From an uncultured Lachnospiraceae bacterium (GTDB lineage Bacteria; Bacillota; Clostridia; Lachnospirales; Lachnospiraceae): a DNA stretch of 64,000 bases. The stretch is from contig CAKRYY010000003.1 in assembly GCA_934432885.1 (NCBI GenBank), positions 1 through 64,000 of the forward strand. The letters are read 5' to 3'. The position numbers were made by a program, and so were the translations under genes. Positions 42,454 to 51,168 of the stretch are shown here, one piece after another (the stretch's first letter is position 1; the number at the start of each line of letters is the position of its first letter). Under the pieces are notes generated by a model. That model had not been told where the DNA came from. It did not search any database and was given only the letters and a program-made list of their open reading frames with translations.

Positions 42454-44127
42454 TCAATGATAAATTCTGACGCGCTCATTTTCAAAGGCTGTCTGATAAT
42501 TATATTTCTCCAAAAATGCCTGCAAAAGCTCTCCCTTTTCATCGGTCGGCACATAACTCTGTCCTATTATGACAACCGGCCGCACTCTGTCCATTTCTTT
42601 CTCAACTGCCGCAAAATCTCTGTTCCAGAAGGTCATATTGTAGGATTCCAGATTTGCCCAGGTACTGGTAATCGCAGATGGTGCATGCAGAATATACGAA
42701 AGTCCCGGTATATCCCCATAAAGAATTACCGGCGTTTCACCATAGTTTCTCTGCTCCCAGAATGCAATGACTTCTTCGAGGCTCTCTGCACCTGCTCTCG
42801 TCGTGTACATTCCTCTTAGTATACCATTATTTTCTATTTTTGTATCCCTTTTTTCTGCATAACTGCCATCACGGAATACAAAAGTCATTCCAAACCCTGC
42901 GCTCTGCACAAAAAATACGAGCAGACAGCCTATCGTAAGCGCCTGTACCGGAAACCTTCTTGGCAGGAAGCGGTACAAAAAGAAAAGGGTAACCGGAGCA
43001 ATCAGAAACAGATTATTGATAACCGGATAAGAACGGTTGTTGCTGCCAAGCGGCAGAATCAATATCGTAACCAACACAAGTATGGCAAGCCGCTTTTCCA
43101 TCATACCCGCGCTTTTATGCCAAAGCACAAACAGACTGCAAAACAGCGCTGTCAGATTAAAAAGACTTACCCACCAGAAAATGGAAAAATACGTATTATA
43201 ATCAAAGCCAAACATCCCGCGTCCATACACCAGACGAAGCAGGATACAAAAGCCTGCCACGAATACCACTCTTTTCACCCATTCAAGGCTTCCCTTTTTG
43301 ATAGTAAAAAGAAGCAGTCCTGCGCCCAGATATAAGAGGAACAGCGCGCCCCATTTCATGCTGCCAATATAATCCACAAAAGCGCCCGTCAGCATTTCCA
43401 CTGCCGAATAACCGCTTGCTTTGCTTGACATCGTCTGAAGCCCAAACAGCATGGTAAAATATCCGTCCAGCCCATACTGCATCTGAATCATCAAAAGAAA
43501 GACCAAAGCTCCCGCCACATAGCCGCAGACGCACCACAGCGTATCCAAAAGCACCTGCCGAAAGCGCCTTTTCTGCAAAAATCCATCGTACCAGAGCGCC
43601 GTTATGAGTGCGGTATGTGTCAGATTAGAAAACCGAACGCCTACGCCAAGTCCAAGCACCAGTCCCGCAATGACTAACCAGCCCTTTTTCTGCGTGCAGA
43701 TTCCCTTATAAAGAAATATCGTCCCTAAAAGCAGACCGAGATAAGTCAGATAATTATACAAGATAACCTGTGGGCACCAGCAAAGCAGAATTGCCAATAC
43801 CTCTCCTGCAAAAAGAACCCAAAAGGGCAGCTTGCTTTGCAGAAAATACCATGCAAGTAAAGCGGTTATGCTGACCACAAGGGAACAATAAAGATTCATG
43901 CCAAGCATGGTATCGCCAAATGGCAGAAGCGTGAAAAGATGCCCTACCATATTAGCCAGATAGGTAACATATACCCACATGCCATCAGCCCTTCCAAACC
44001 AGACAAAGCAGGCGAGATTATATCCCGTGTCGCTGATGTCAATTCCCTGTGCTATATGCCGAAGCGGAAGCAGCAGCAAGAGCAATGGGCAGATATAACG
44101 TTTTAGAATATCACTCTTTTTTGTCAT
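42454..44127 (-). CDS. Large polytopic membrane protein, putative GT-C glycosyltransferase
   Basis: 557 residues from the ATG at 44127 (AGAGGA about 11 nt upstream); an in-frame extension to 44256 overlaps the acyltransferase by 146 nt and is unlikely. About eleven to thirteen hydrophobic segments are followed by a soluble tail from about 430. The first external loop has QGIDISDTGYNL near 26-37, an acidic motif in the position expected for GT-C catalysis. A 25-nt gap separates it from the aminotransferase. The tail pattern resembles that of the 39571 protein, suggesting related roles. The family is unassigned. Confidence 0.55.
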   Translation of the reverse strand: MTKKSDILKRYICPLLLLLLPLRHIAQGIDISDTGYNLACFVWFGRADGMWVYVTYLANMVGHLFTLLPFGDTMLGMNLYCSLVVSITALLAWYFLQSKLPFWVLFAGEVLAILLCWCPQVILYNYLTYLGLLLGTIFLYKGICTQKKGWLVIAGLVLGLGVGVRFSNLTHTALITALWYDGFLQKRRFRQVLLDTLWCVCGYVAGALVFLLMIQMQYGLDGYFTMLFGLQTMSSKASGYSAVEMLTGAFVDYIGSMKWGALFLLYLGAGLLLFTIKKGSLEWVKRVVFVAGFCILLRLVYGRGMFGFDYNTYFSIFWWVSLFNLTALFCSLFVLWHKSAGMMEKRLAILVLVTILILPLGSNNRSYPVINNLFLIAPVTLFFLYRFLPRRFPVQALTIGCLLVFFVQSAGFGMTFVFRDGSYAEKRDTKIENNGILRGMYTTRAGAESLEEVIAFWEQRNYGETPVILYGDIPGLSYILHAPSAITSTWANLESYNMTFWNRDFAAVEKEMDRVRPVVIIGQSYVPTDEKGELLQAFLEKYNYQTAFENERVRIYH

Positions 44128-45163
44128 GGAACCACTTTCCTCTAAACAAATACTGCCTTCCAAAATCAACCAGCATACCAACAGTATAGACCAAAAGGAT
44201 GCTGACAATCCAGTGCGGCAAAAAAAGCAGCGTATCTGCAAAACGCTCCGTGCCAAGAAGCTGTGGCCACAGATAGCGCAGCGTCAGGTGTTCATGCAGC
44301 AGGTACACGCCAAAGGATGTCGATGCCACGCGGCATATTACAGCAGAAGCCCTTTGACCCCCAATATGCAGCTTTTGAAAGAAAAGCAGCAAAAATACCG
44401 CCGCAGACACGCAGAGGATGCTGTTGTAATGATATTGTCTATTGATAAATTCTGCAAACCGTCCTGTTTTGTCATACATAAAATGTACAAAAAGCAGACT
44501 GGAAAAAATCAGTATACAGGATACTGCATAGCCTGCAAGGCAAAGCCCCCTGGAGAGCAGTCCGCATCCATGATAACGCAGATAGGCGCCAATCAGGTAC
44601 AGGCACAAAAACCATAACGCATCATAGCCCATTCTATCCGTCGGAAGCTGCACCGGAAGCAGACTCGCGCTGACAGAAAGCACCAACAGCAGCAAAAAGA
44701 GTGCCTGTCTGTAGGTTTTCACAGAAAGCTGCTTAAGCCCCTGATTCATAAGCGGTGCAAACAGGTACATAAGCAGATATGCCGTTACAAACCAGTAATG
44801 CTCCTCTATGACCGGAAAGCAGTAATTCATTGCCTGATAAATATCCAAAGTATTTACCGGCACAATTCCCGTTAAAACAGCTGCAAAAAACAAACCAAGT
44901 GAATAAAAAAGCACCGTTCCCCACAGTCTGCATACACGTCCCGGACGGTACTCCTGCTCTGCCAGAAAGTATGCACTCAGCAAAACATAAAGATTAACTG
45001 CCGGAACACAGAGTGCCTCCAGCCCCCACGCTGTAAGACCTGCCGCTGTAAAGCTCTCTACAGGCTCTGGCAGAATTCCGCCCTTATCCAGATAATGCAG
45101 CGTAATAATCATAAGCATTGCGATAATCCGCAGTAGTTCAAAATTTGCTTCTCTTTTTTTCAT
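44111..45163 (-). CDS. Acyltransferase-3 family membrane O-acyltransferase
   Basis: 350 residues from the ATG at 45163, which overlaps the pseG stop as ATGA and has AAGGGA 9 nt upstream; an in-frame TTG at 45184 is less likely. About ten membrane helices. The N-terminus has NFELLRIIAMLMIITLHY near 7-24 with the conserved His of the acyltransferase-3 (PF01757) family, followed by a VNLYVLLSAYFL block near 58-69. Members O-acetylate exported glycans such as O-antigen. The tight coupling to the pse operon suggests O-acylation of a pseudaminic-acid-containing glycan, by inference. Confidence 0.8.
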   Translation of the reverse strand: MKKREANFELLRIIAMLMIITLHYLDKGGILPEPVESFTAAGLTAWGLEALCVPAVNLYVLLSAYFLAEQEYRPGRVCRLWGTVLFYSLGLFFAAVLTGIVPVNTLDIYQAMNYCFPVIEEHYWFVTAYLLMYLFAPLMNQGLKQLSVKTYRQALFLLLLVLSVSASLLPVQLPTDRMGYDALWFLCLYLIGAYLRYHGCGLLSRGLCLAGYAVSCILIFSSLLFVHFMYDKTGRFAEFINRQYHYNSILCVSAAVFLLLFFQKLHIGGQRASAVICRVASTSFGVYLLHEHLTLRYLWPQLLGTERFADTLLFLPHWIVSILLVYTVGMLVDFGRQYLFRGKWFHDKKE

Positions 45164-46227
45164 GCAGGATTTCCCTTCAGCCAAGCTTCCATCCTCTCTG
45201 CAAGCCGCGCTGCGCCCTTTCCATCCACAAGCTGCGCCGCCTGCGTCCCAATACGATTTCGCAGCGTTTCATTCGTCTCCAGCTCCAAAAGCCTCTCCAG
45301 AAGTCTGGTAAGCACCACATCCTTTTCCTTTGCAAAATTTCCAGCATTCCAAATCTCTGTCCTTTTTGCAAAGCACTCCGCCATGCGGCGCTGATTTTCC
45401 GCAAAATAAAAGCATACTGTCGGCAGTCCCATACAGCAGAGCTCATACATCGTGCTTCCTGCTGCACTTACTGCCACATCGCATTTCTGCATAAGTTCTG
45501 ACATTTGTGTCACATTTTCATGCAGAACAAACGCAGGATACTGTTCTGCAAGGGCAAGAAGGGCTTTCTTCTGCTCCGAAAATGGTCCGACCACTACATG
45601 ATAGGAGACTCCTTTGTGAAATCCTGCTGCTATCTGCTCTGCAAGCCTCTCACAAAGCGCATAGCCTGCTCCAAAAAGGTCGCCGCCGCCGGTCGTAATC
45701 AGTACATTTTTTGCCTTCTCATACCCTCTGACAGCTTTTCTTTGCAGAAATTCTCTGCGCAGCGGTGCAAAATCGCAGCCCAGTAAAAGCTCCGGCAGCT
45801 TTTCTCCTGCCTCCCTGTACAGCTCTGCATATACGGACGCCTCGCCATAAATATTATAATTGATTAAAAGATCGACCGGATACGCCACAAGCCCCATATC
45901 ATCCAGATAGGCCATCCGCGCAAATGCGCCAAGCCTTTTCATATAAGCCGGCGTTATATAATAGCTGTCAACCAGAATCATATCCGGCTTTTGCTCTCTT
46001 AAAACCGCTTCCAAAGCGGGCAGTTCCTCTTCCATCCGGTCAAAGGCTGTACCCAGCTCCTTATTTTCATATCCGCGTGCCCCAAGAAGCTCCTTTGTTT
46101 CTTCTCCCGCTGTAACAAAGCACACCTGTATTCCCAGCATGCGCAGTGCATCCGCAATAGAAAGGCAGCGCATAATATGCCCCATGGCGACAGTTTTATT
46201 TCCATCCGCCCGAATTATGACACGCAT
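45160..46227 (-). CDS. pseG: UDP-2,4-diacetamido-2,4,6-trideoxy-beta-L-altropyranose hydrolase
   Basis: 355 residues, GT-B fold, a typical PseG size. The first motif IIRADGNKTVAMGHIMRC at about 4-21 holds the catalytic His of the GxGH block. LVDSYYI near 84, YLDDMG near 107 and the C-terminal SAAGSTMYELCCMGLPT near 254-270 complete the signature. PseG releases UDP from the bis-acylated altrose sugar so that PseI can condense it with PEP. It is the last pathway gene of the operon, 8 nt after the PIG-L gene. Compared with the PseG-like protein at 7152 it is much closer to the canonical family. Confidence 0.88.
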   Translation of the reverse strand: MRVIIRADGNKTVAMGHIMRCLSIADALRMLGIQVCFVTAGEETKELLGARGYENKELGTAFDRMEEELPALEAVLREQKPDMILVDSYYITPAYMKRLGAFARMAYLDDMGLVAYPVDLLINYNIYGEASVYAELYREAGEKLPELLLGCDFAPLRREFLQRKAVRGYEKAKNVLITTGGGDLFGAGYALCERLAEQIAAGFHKGVSYHVVVGPFSEQKKALLALAEQYPAFVLHENVTQMSELMQKCDVAVSAAGSTMYELCCMGLPTVCFYFAENQRRMAECFAKRTEIWNAGNFAKEKDVVLTRLLERLLELETNETLRNRIGTQAAQLVDGKGAARLAERMEAWLKGNPA

Positions 46228-46235
46228 GTCATCAC

Positions 46236-46922
46236 CTATTCCTTTACAGAGCGCACCAGTTCAAAGGCTTCTACAAAGTGTCCGCCCACAACACCGCCCC
46301 AGCGCAGGGCAACAGCTTCCAGCATCCGCAGAGAACGGGGATGCGGATACTCGCAAAGCTCCGTTTCATATTCCTGCATAGCCTTCAGCTTTTTGGCAAA
46401 CTGCTCATCTGTCAATTTTACAAACACATTGGGTGAAAACTGTGCGTCACCATAAGCAAAATTCCATTCTGTTGAGGAAACCGTTTCAAACGCATAGATT
46501 TCCTTCACACACTGTCCCTGCATCGGTCTGGTTGCCGTCAAAACAGCCTGGTATGTTTTCTGGTGGTCTACATTTAAGTCCCCGCCATGATGGGTATAAA
46601 TAATATCCGGCGACAGTTCCTTTATTTTGTCCTCAATCGCCTTGACAATCGTAAGAAGCTCTACGCCATCAAACCGGTTGTCGGCAAAATTTTCAAAATA
46701 TACCCTGCGGATGCCGAGTACCTTTGCAGCCTTCTGCGTATTGCCATGCAGCTGTTCAAGAATCTGTTCTCCTGCATCCTCTCTATGTGCAAATCTTGAA
46801 GTCTGTCCCTCTCCAAGAATCAGTGCATCCACAGTATCGCCATTCTCAACATGCCTTGCAATCGTACCGCCGACACCTAAGAGTTCATCATCCGGATGTG
46901 CTGCCACAATCAGTATCTTCAT
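46236..46922 (-). CDS. PIG-L/LmbE family N-deacetylase in the pse operon
   Basis: 228 residues. The metal motif AAHPDDELLG includes His9, Asp11, Asp12 and Glu13, all intact; a second block with NVDHQKT near 120 supplies the later His. PIG-L members hydrolyse N-acetyl groups of amino sugars. Pseudaminic acid synthesis does not normally need a deacetylase, so its place between the PseH-formyltransferase fusion and pseG suggests removal of an N-acetyl group that is then replaced, for instance by formyl. GGAG precedes the ATG. It is more distant from the other two PIG-L copies than they are from each other. Confidence 0.85.
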   Translation of the reverse strand: MKILIVAAHPDDELLGVGGTIARHVENGDTVDALILGEGQTSRFAHREDAGEQILEQLHGNTQKAAKVLGIRRVYFENFADNRFDGVELLTIVKAIEDKIKELSPDIIYTHHGGDLNVDHQKTYQAVLTATRPMQGQCVKEIYAFETVSSTEWNFAYGDAQFSPNVFVKLTDEQFAKKLKAMQEYETELCEYPHPRSLRMLEAVALRWGGVVGGHFVEAFELVRSVKE

Positions 46923-46946
46923 ATTTTTTCTCCTTTTTCTGAGGGC

Positions 46947-48113
46947 TTAAGACTCTCCACCCACTTCAAAAATAACCTTTGCTGTCAGTTTTCCATTCTC
47001 ATACTGCGCATCTTCAAAGCAAAGCCTGTGATTCCCAAACTCCAAAAATGCTCTTGGATAGCCTTCCCCGTCCAGCATTCGGATATAGTCATAAATTGTT
47101 TCATCCTCCATCTCCGGAAGCAACCTTCCATCCTCCGGCTTCCTGCGCTTAAAAACGACCGCCTCCCCCTGCTGCGGAACGGGCACTGGATTTTTCTCCA
47201 GAATATACGGTATCATTTTTTCAAAAATGATTTCTGAGCATCTTTTTAAAATCTCATCCGCAGTTCCCGAAAGCTCCAGTTCTTCCTTTAAATAAATATC
47301 TCCCGTATCCAGTCCCTTCTCCACCCGGAGCGCAGAAAGCTTTGTATGTGTAAAGCCTCTGACAATCAGATTCTGCAGAGGGCTTCCACCCCGCCCAAAG
47401 GGCAGATCCGTCATGTGAAATACAACGCAGGGATAAACAGAAAAAATATGCTCAGGAATGATGTATGACCAGTGCGGAAAGAAAACATACTTCGGCTTCA
47501 AAGCATCAAGCGCTTCCCTCGTTAATTCTTCCTTTTTTGTTATGACACTTATGTCATATTTGTCCAGATACCGTTCTCTCAGTTTTTCAGCATTTTGCGC
47601 ATGAAAGGATTTTTGCGTACAAATCAGGATTCTTTCACGCCCTCCTGCCTCATAGTGCTTTGTAAACTCCGCATAGCCCTGCTTCTGGGCGCTTTTCTGA
47701 AATCCGCATTTTTCAAATGCTTTAGCAGAAGCTATATTGCCATCCTTCACACAGGCCAGAAAGAAGTCAATCGGAAGTCCCGGCAGCGCAAGCGCCTGCG
47801 CAAGCATTTTACTGCCATAGCCCCTTCCTCTGCTCACAGCGTCAACGGAATAATCTATCAGCGCCCTGTTATCCTCTATATCCAGCCGTATCTGTCCAAC
47901 CGGTCTGTCATTTACACTTGCAATATAAATATAGCAATCCTTATCTGAAAGCTTTCTTCGAAACCACTGTGTATGCTCTTCCCAGCTGATTTCATGCTGC
48001 TCAAACGCATTTTTTCTGACATCTATGTCATTTGCCCATGCAAACAGCAGCTTATCGTCCGCACTTACTGCCCGTCTTAGGGAAATTACTGATTCTGTAT
48101 TTTGTTCCTTCAC
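46947..48113 (-). CDS. PseH-like N-acetyltransferase fused to a formyltransferase domain
   Basis: 388 residues in two domains. Residues about 8-150 are a GNAT domain with FAWANDIDVRKNAF near 24-37, an acetyl-CoA loop SRGRGYGSKML near 94-104 and NIASAKAFEKCGF near 126-138. This is the arrangement of PseH, which acetylates the 4-amino group of the UDP-altrosamine. Residues about 160-370 resemble Fmt-type formyltransferases: HMTDLPFGRGGSPLQN at 233-248 corresponds to the His-containing loop, and GLDTGDIY near 267-274 carries the catalytic Asp. The Asn two residues before the His is Val. It starts with GTG overlapping the pseI stop; GGAG lies 8 nt upstream. Confidence 0.8.
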   Translation of the reverse strand: MKEQNTESVISLRRAVSADDKLLFAWANDIDVRKNAFEQHEISWEEHTQWFRRKLSDKDCYIYIASVNDRPVGQIRLDIEDNRALIDYSVDAVSRGRGYGSKMLAQALALPGLPIDFFLACVKDGNIASAKAFEKCGFQKSAQKQGYAEFTKHYEAGGRERILICTQKSFHAQNAEKLRERYLDKYDISVITKKEELTREALDALKPKYVFFPHWSYIIPEHIFSVYPCVVFHMTDLPFGRGGSPLQNLIVRGFTHTKLSALRVEKGLDTGDIYLKEELELSGTADEILKRCSEIIFEKMIPYILEKNPVPVPQQGEAVVFKRRKPEDGRLLPEMEDETIYDYIRMLDGEGYPRAFLEFGNHRLCFEDAQYENGKLTAKVIFEVGGES

Positions 48114-49156
48114 TTAATCATCTCCATCTGTAGAGGGGTTCCACGCTTCAGCTCCATAGCTGCACATCTGCCTATCACAGCATCATAATATTTCGGAGCC
48201 AGACCGTCACTCGGACGGATTATCCGTATATTTTCGGGTGTCAGCACCTCTCCTGCAGCAATATCCCTGACTACAAAAATAGAACGGCGGAACGCAAGAT
48301 TTCCCTTTTCTGAATCCGTCGCTCCAAACTCAGCTTTTCCTATTGCCCGCTCTGCAGTCCGCACATCCTGTACCATCGCCGCAAATTCCGCAGGCTCCAT
48401 GGAAAATGAAGAATCCGGATTCTTTATCTTCCGGTCCAGACAAAAATGCTTTTCAATGATGCTTCCCCCCATTGCAACCGCCGTTACTGCACCGATGGAG
48501 CCCATCGAATGATCCGACAGGCCAACTGGGACATCAAAGCGCTCCTGCATTGCCTGCATTGCCGCCAGATTCATGTTATCCGAAACTGCCGGATAGGCGC
48601 TTGCACACCGAAGCAGTGCAAGATTGGAATTTCCTGCCTCCCGTACAGCATTTACCGCCTCTTCAATTTCCTCTAAGGTTCCCATTCCCGTTGACATAAT
48701 AATAGGTTTCCCTTTGGAAGCCGTATATCGAATCAACGGAATATCTACCAGTTCAAAGGAGGCAATCTTATAAAACTCCATTCCAATGCTTTCCAGAAAA
48801 TCTACAGAGGTTTTATCAAATGGCGTAGAGAAAAAATCAATTCCGATTTTTTCAGCCTCCTCCTTCAACTGCGCCTGCCATTCCCAGGGAGTATATGCCT
48901 TCTGATAGAGCTGATACAGATTTTCCCCCTTCCAGGTTCCATCCGTAATCTGAAAATAGCGGTTGTCGCAGTCTATTGTCATCGTATCTGCCGTATAGGT
49001 CTGAATCTTGACACAGTCCGCTCCTGCTTCCTTCGCTGCATGGATAATCTCCTTTGCATGCTGTATGCTTCCCGCATGGTTTGCAGACATCTCCGCTATG
49101 ATATATGCAGGCTCGCCCCTGCCAATCCTTCTTCCGCGAATTGTAATCGTTCCCAT
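48110..49156 (-). CDS. pseI: Pseudaminic acid synthase
   Basis: 348 residues. NeuB-type TIM barrel (about 15-275) and C-terminal SAF domain (about 285-348). Diagnostic blocks are AEMSANHAGS at 21-30, which distinguishes PseI from AEIGxNHxG enzymes, CVKIQTYTADT near 46-56, STPFDKTSVDFLE near 101, SDHSMG and EKHFCLDR. PseI condenses 2,4-diacetamido-2,4,6-trideoxy-L-altrose with PEP to give Pse5Ac7Ac. It is one base from pseF and overlaps the fusion gene, in the usual operon context. A second, divergent NeuB-family enzyme is at 9469-10479. Confidence 0.92.
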   Translation of the reverse strand: MGTITIRGRRIGRGEPAYIIAEMSANHAGSIQHAKEIIHAAKEAGADCVKIQTYTADTMTIDCDNRYFQITDGTWKGENLYQLYQKAYTPWEWQAQLKEEAEKIGIDFFSTPFDKTSVDFLESIGMEFYKIASFELVDIPLIRYTASKGKPIIMSTGMGTLEEIEEAVNAVREAGNSNLALLRCASAYPAVSDNMNLAAMQAMQERFDVPVGLSDHSMGSIGAVTAVAMGGSIIEKHFCLDRKIKNPDSSFSMEPAEFAAMVQDVRTAERAIGKAEFGATDSEKGNLAFRRSIFVVRDIAAGEVLTPENIRIIRPSDGLAPKYYDAVIGRCAAMELKRGTPLQMEMIK

Positions 49157-49157
49157 T

Positions 49158-49850
49158 TTATTTCTCCATCCGTTTGTATTTTAGCTCTGCCAATTCCCAA
49201 TCCGTTTCATTATCAATATCCTGTACCTGCGTTTCCGGCATTTCAATGGAAAGCGTACAGTCTGTAAAAATCTGCTTCTTTTTCATAAACCGCTCTGTAT
49301 CCATACAGTAAAACTGTCCGCAGTCATGAAAATACGGCTCCAGATCCTGTGACCTGCTTCTGGCATGCTCCGGATATTTCATGACCGTCAGTCCATTTCG
49401 AATCACAAATGCGCGCTGCGGCGGAAAAGAATATCTTACCACCGGGACAACACTGTCCACGCCCTTTTCCTCTAAAAGCATAGTGGCAAGGCGCAGCTTT
49501 TCACCCGTTACAAAGGGCGCCGTCGGATAAATACAGCATAAGGTATCATAATGCTGCCCTCTCTTTTCATAGGCATCCAGAACCTCAAGCAATACATCCG
49601 CAGTCGTTGCAAAGTCTCCAGCGGTCTCCTCACTTCTGAGAAACGGCACTGCCGCGCCCGCTTCCTTTGCAATCCGGGCGATTTCCTCACTGTCTGTCGA
49701 TACCATGATTTCGTCAAAAATTCCTGCGTCAAGCGCCGCTTCTATGGAATATATCAAAATCGGTTTCCCGCAGAATTCCTTGATATTCTTTTTGGGAATC
49801 CGCTTGCTGCCGCCCCGCGCGGTAATTACTGCGATTCTTTTTCTGTCCAT
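49158..49850 (-). CDS. pseF: CMP-pseudaminic acid synthetase (pseudaminate cytidylyltransferase)
   Basis: 230 residues with the CMP-NeuAc-synthetase fold: AVITARGGSKRIPKKNIKEF near 7-26 binds CTP, followed by SIEAALDAGIFDEIMVSTD near 35 and YPTAPFVT near 107. YFHDCGQFYCMD near 173-184 is characteristic of PseF proteins. It activates pseudaminic acid for transfer in the cytosol. Placement between pseC and pseI fixes the assignment. The gene starts 6 nt after the pseC stop with AAGGG upstream of ATG. Confidence 0.92.
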   Translation of the reverse strand: MDRKRIAVITARGGSKRIPKKNIKEFCGKPILIYSIEAALDAGIFDEIMVSTDSEEIARIAKEAGAAVPFLRSEETAGDFATTADVLLEVLDAYEKRGQHYDTLCCIYPTAPFVTGEKLRLATMLLEEKGVDSVVPVVRYSFPPQRAFVIRNGLTVMKYPEHARSRSQDLEPYFHDCGQFYCMDTERFMKKKQIFTDCTLSIEMPETQVQDIDNETDWELAELKYKRMEK

Positions 49851-49856
49851 AGCATT

Positions 49857-51053
49857 TCACCCTTTCCGGTAATAAGCGCACAGCTTCTTGACTGCACAAA
49901 TCACATCCTCGACATCCTTATCCGTCAGGCTGTAATACAGCGGAAGGCTCATAATTTCCTCATACAGCTTTTCTGCCTTTGGACAAAGTCCCCTTTTATA
50001 TCCAAGTCTCTCATAATATGGGTGCCAGTAAACCGGAATATAATGCACGTTGCAGCAGATATTTTCCGCCGCCATTGCTTCAAAGAATTCTTTTCTTCCA
50101 ATCTGCAGCCGTTCCGGCTTTAAACGGAGGATATACAGATGTCTTGTCGTATCGGATTCCGGTATTTCCTCCTGTACAAAAAGCTCCGGCACCTCGCCAA
50201 AGGCTTCATTATACCTTGCTACGATTTCCTTACGACGCTTCTGAAAGGCTTTCAGCTTATCAAGCTGGCTGCTGATCAGCGCCGCCTGCATATCCGTCAT
50301 ACGGAAGTTCATGCCAAGCGCCACCTGTTCATAATACCAGCCGCCATGCGAAGGATGCTCTAAAAGGGCTTCCTCTCTCGTAATGCCATGTGTATGGAAA
50401 AGCTTTATTCTGGTGTACAGCGCATCGTCATTTGTCAGCACAGCACCGCCTTCTCCTCCGGTTACCGTCTTAACCGGGTGGAAACTGAAGGTCGTTATAT
50501 CAGCGATAGAGCCTACCTCTTTCCCCTGATAACGTGTTCCTATTGAGTGCGCAGCATCTTCAATTAAAATCAGTCCATTTTCCTCACAGATTTCTCTAAG
50601 CTCAGAAAGCTCTGCTGCCTGTCCCGTAAAGTCTACTGCAACTACTGCTCTGGTCGCCGGCGTAATCTTTTCCCGCACACTCTTTGGGTCAATATTGTAG
50701 GTTTTTTCATTGATATCTGCAAATACGGGCTTTGCTCCGCAATACAGAGCGCAGTTTGCCGATGCGGCAAAGGTAATCGGTGTGGTAATGACCTCATCGC
50801 CTGGACCAACCTGTGCAGCATAGCAAGCCGCATGCAGGGCGGCAGTTCCATTGCTGACTAAAACTGCATGCTTTGCACCCGTAAGAGCGCACAGCTTTTC
50901 CTCAAGCTTCGTAATTTCTGGTCCACAGGTCAAAAAATCGCTCCGCAGCACTTTTGTCACCGCTTCAATATCTGCGTCGTCAATATATTGATGTCCATAA
51001 AAAAGTTTCGTATCCCGGACGGGCGTTCCGCCCTCGATTGCTGGTTTTTCCAT
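49857..51053 (-). CDS. pseC: UDP-4-amino-4,6-dideoxy-N-acetyl-beta-L-altrosamine transaminase
   Basis: 398 residues, DegT/DnrJ/EryC1/StrS fold. YGHQYIDDADIEAV near 19-32 and VSNGTAALHAACYAAQVGPGD near 66 are PseC-like. The active-site Lys lies in FSFHPVKTVTGGEGG near 191-205. PseC aminates the 4-keto sugar made by PseB. GGAG lies 9 nt before the ATG. It is separated from pseB by 115 nt, the widest spacing in this operon. Length and motifs are normal for the family. Confidence 0.92.
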   Translation of the reverse strand: MEKPAIEGGTPVRDTKLFYGHQYIDDADIEAVTKVLRSDFLTCGPEITKLEEKLCALTGAKHAVLVSNGTAALHAACYAAQVGPGDEVITTPITFAASANCALYCGAKPVFADINEKTYNIDPKSVREKITPATRAVVAVDFTGQAAELSELREICEENGLILIEDAAHSIGTRYQGKEVGSIADITTFSFHPVKTVTGGEGGAVLTNDDALYTRIKLFHTHGITREEALLEHPSHGGWYYEQVALGMNFRMTDMQAALISSQLDKLKAFQKRRKEIVARYNEAFGEVPELFVQEEIPESDTTRHLYILRLKPERLQIGRKEFFEAMAAENICCNVHYIPVYWHPYYERLGYKRGLCPKAEKLYEEIMSLPLYYSLTDKDVEDVICAVKKLCAYYRKG

Positions 51054-51168
51054 CTTTTTTACTCCTTTGCCTTCAGATTGTATTTTCTCAGTAAATCACA
51101 CATACGCGGAAACAGGATTTTCTCCCGCAACCGCGTACCATATCTGTCAACTATCCTGTTTTGAAAAC

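Noticed and set aside
42429-42554. N-terminal 42-codon extension of the RffA-like aminotransferase
   Set aside because: It overlaps the next gene, has no family similarity, and AAGGAGG precedes the internal ATG at 42428.
44128-44256. N-terminal extension of the GT-C gene at 42454
   Set aside because: It would overlap the acyltransferase by 146 nt; the ATG at 44127 gives a normal 17-nt overlap and a better membrane start.
51145-51150. TTGACA on the minus strand between pseB and pseC, a perfect -35
   Set aside because: No -10-like hexamer follows at 16-18 bp; the sequence there is GC-rich (GTTGCGGGAG).
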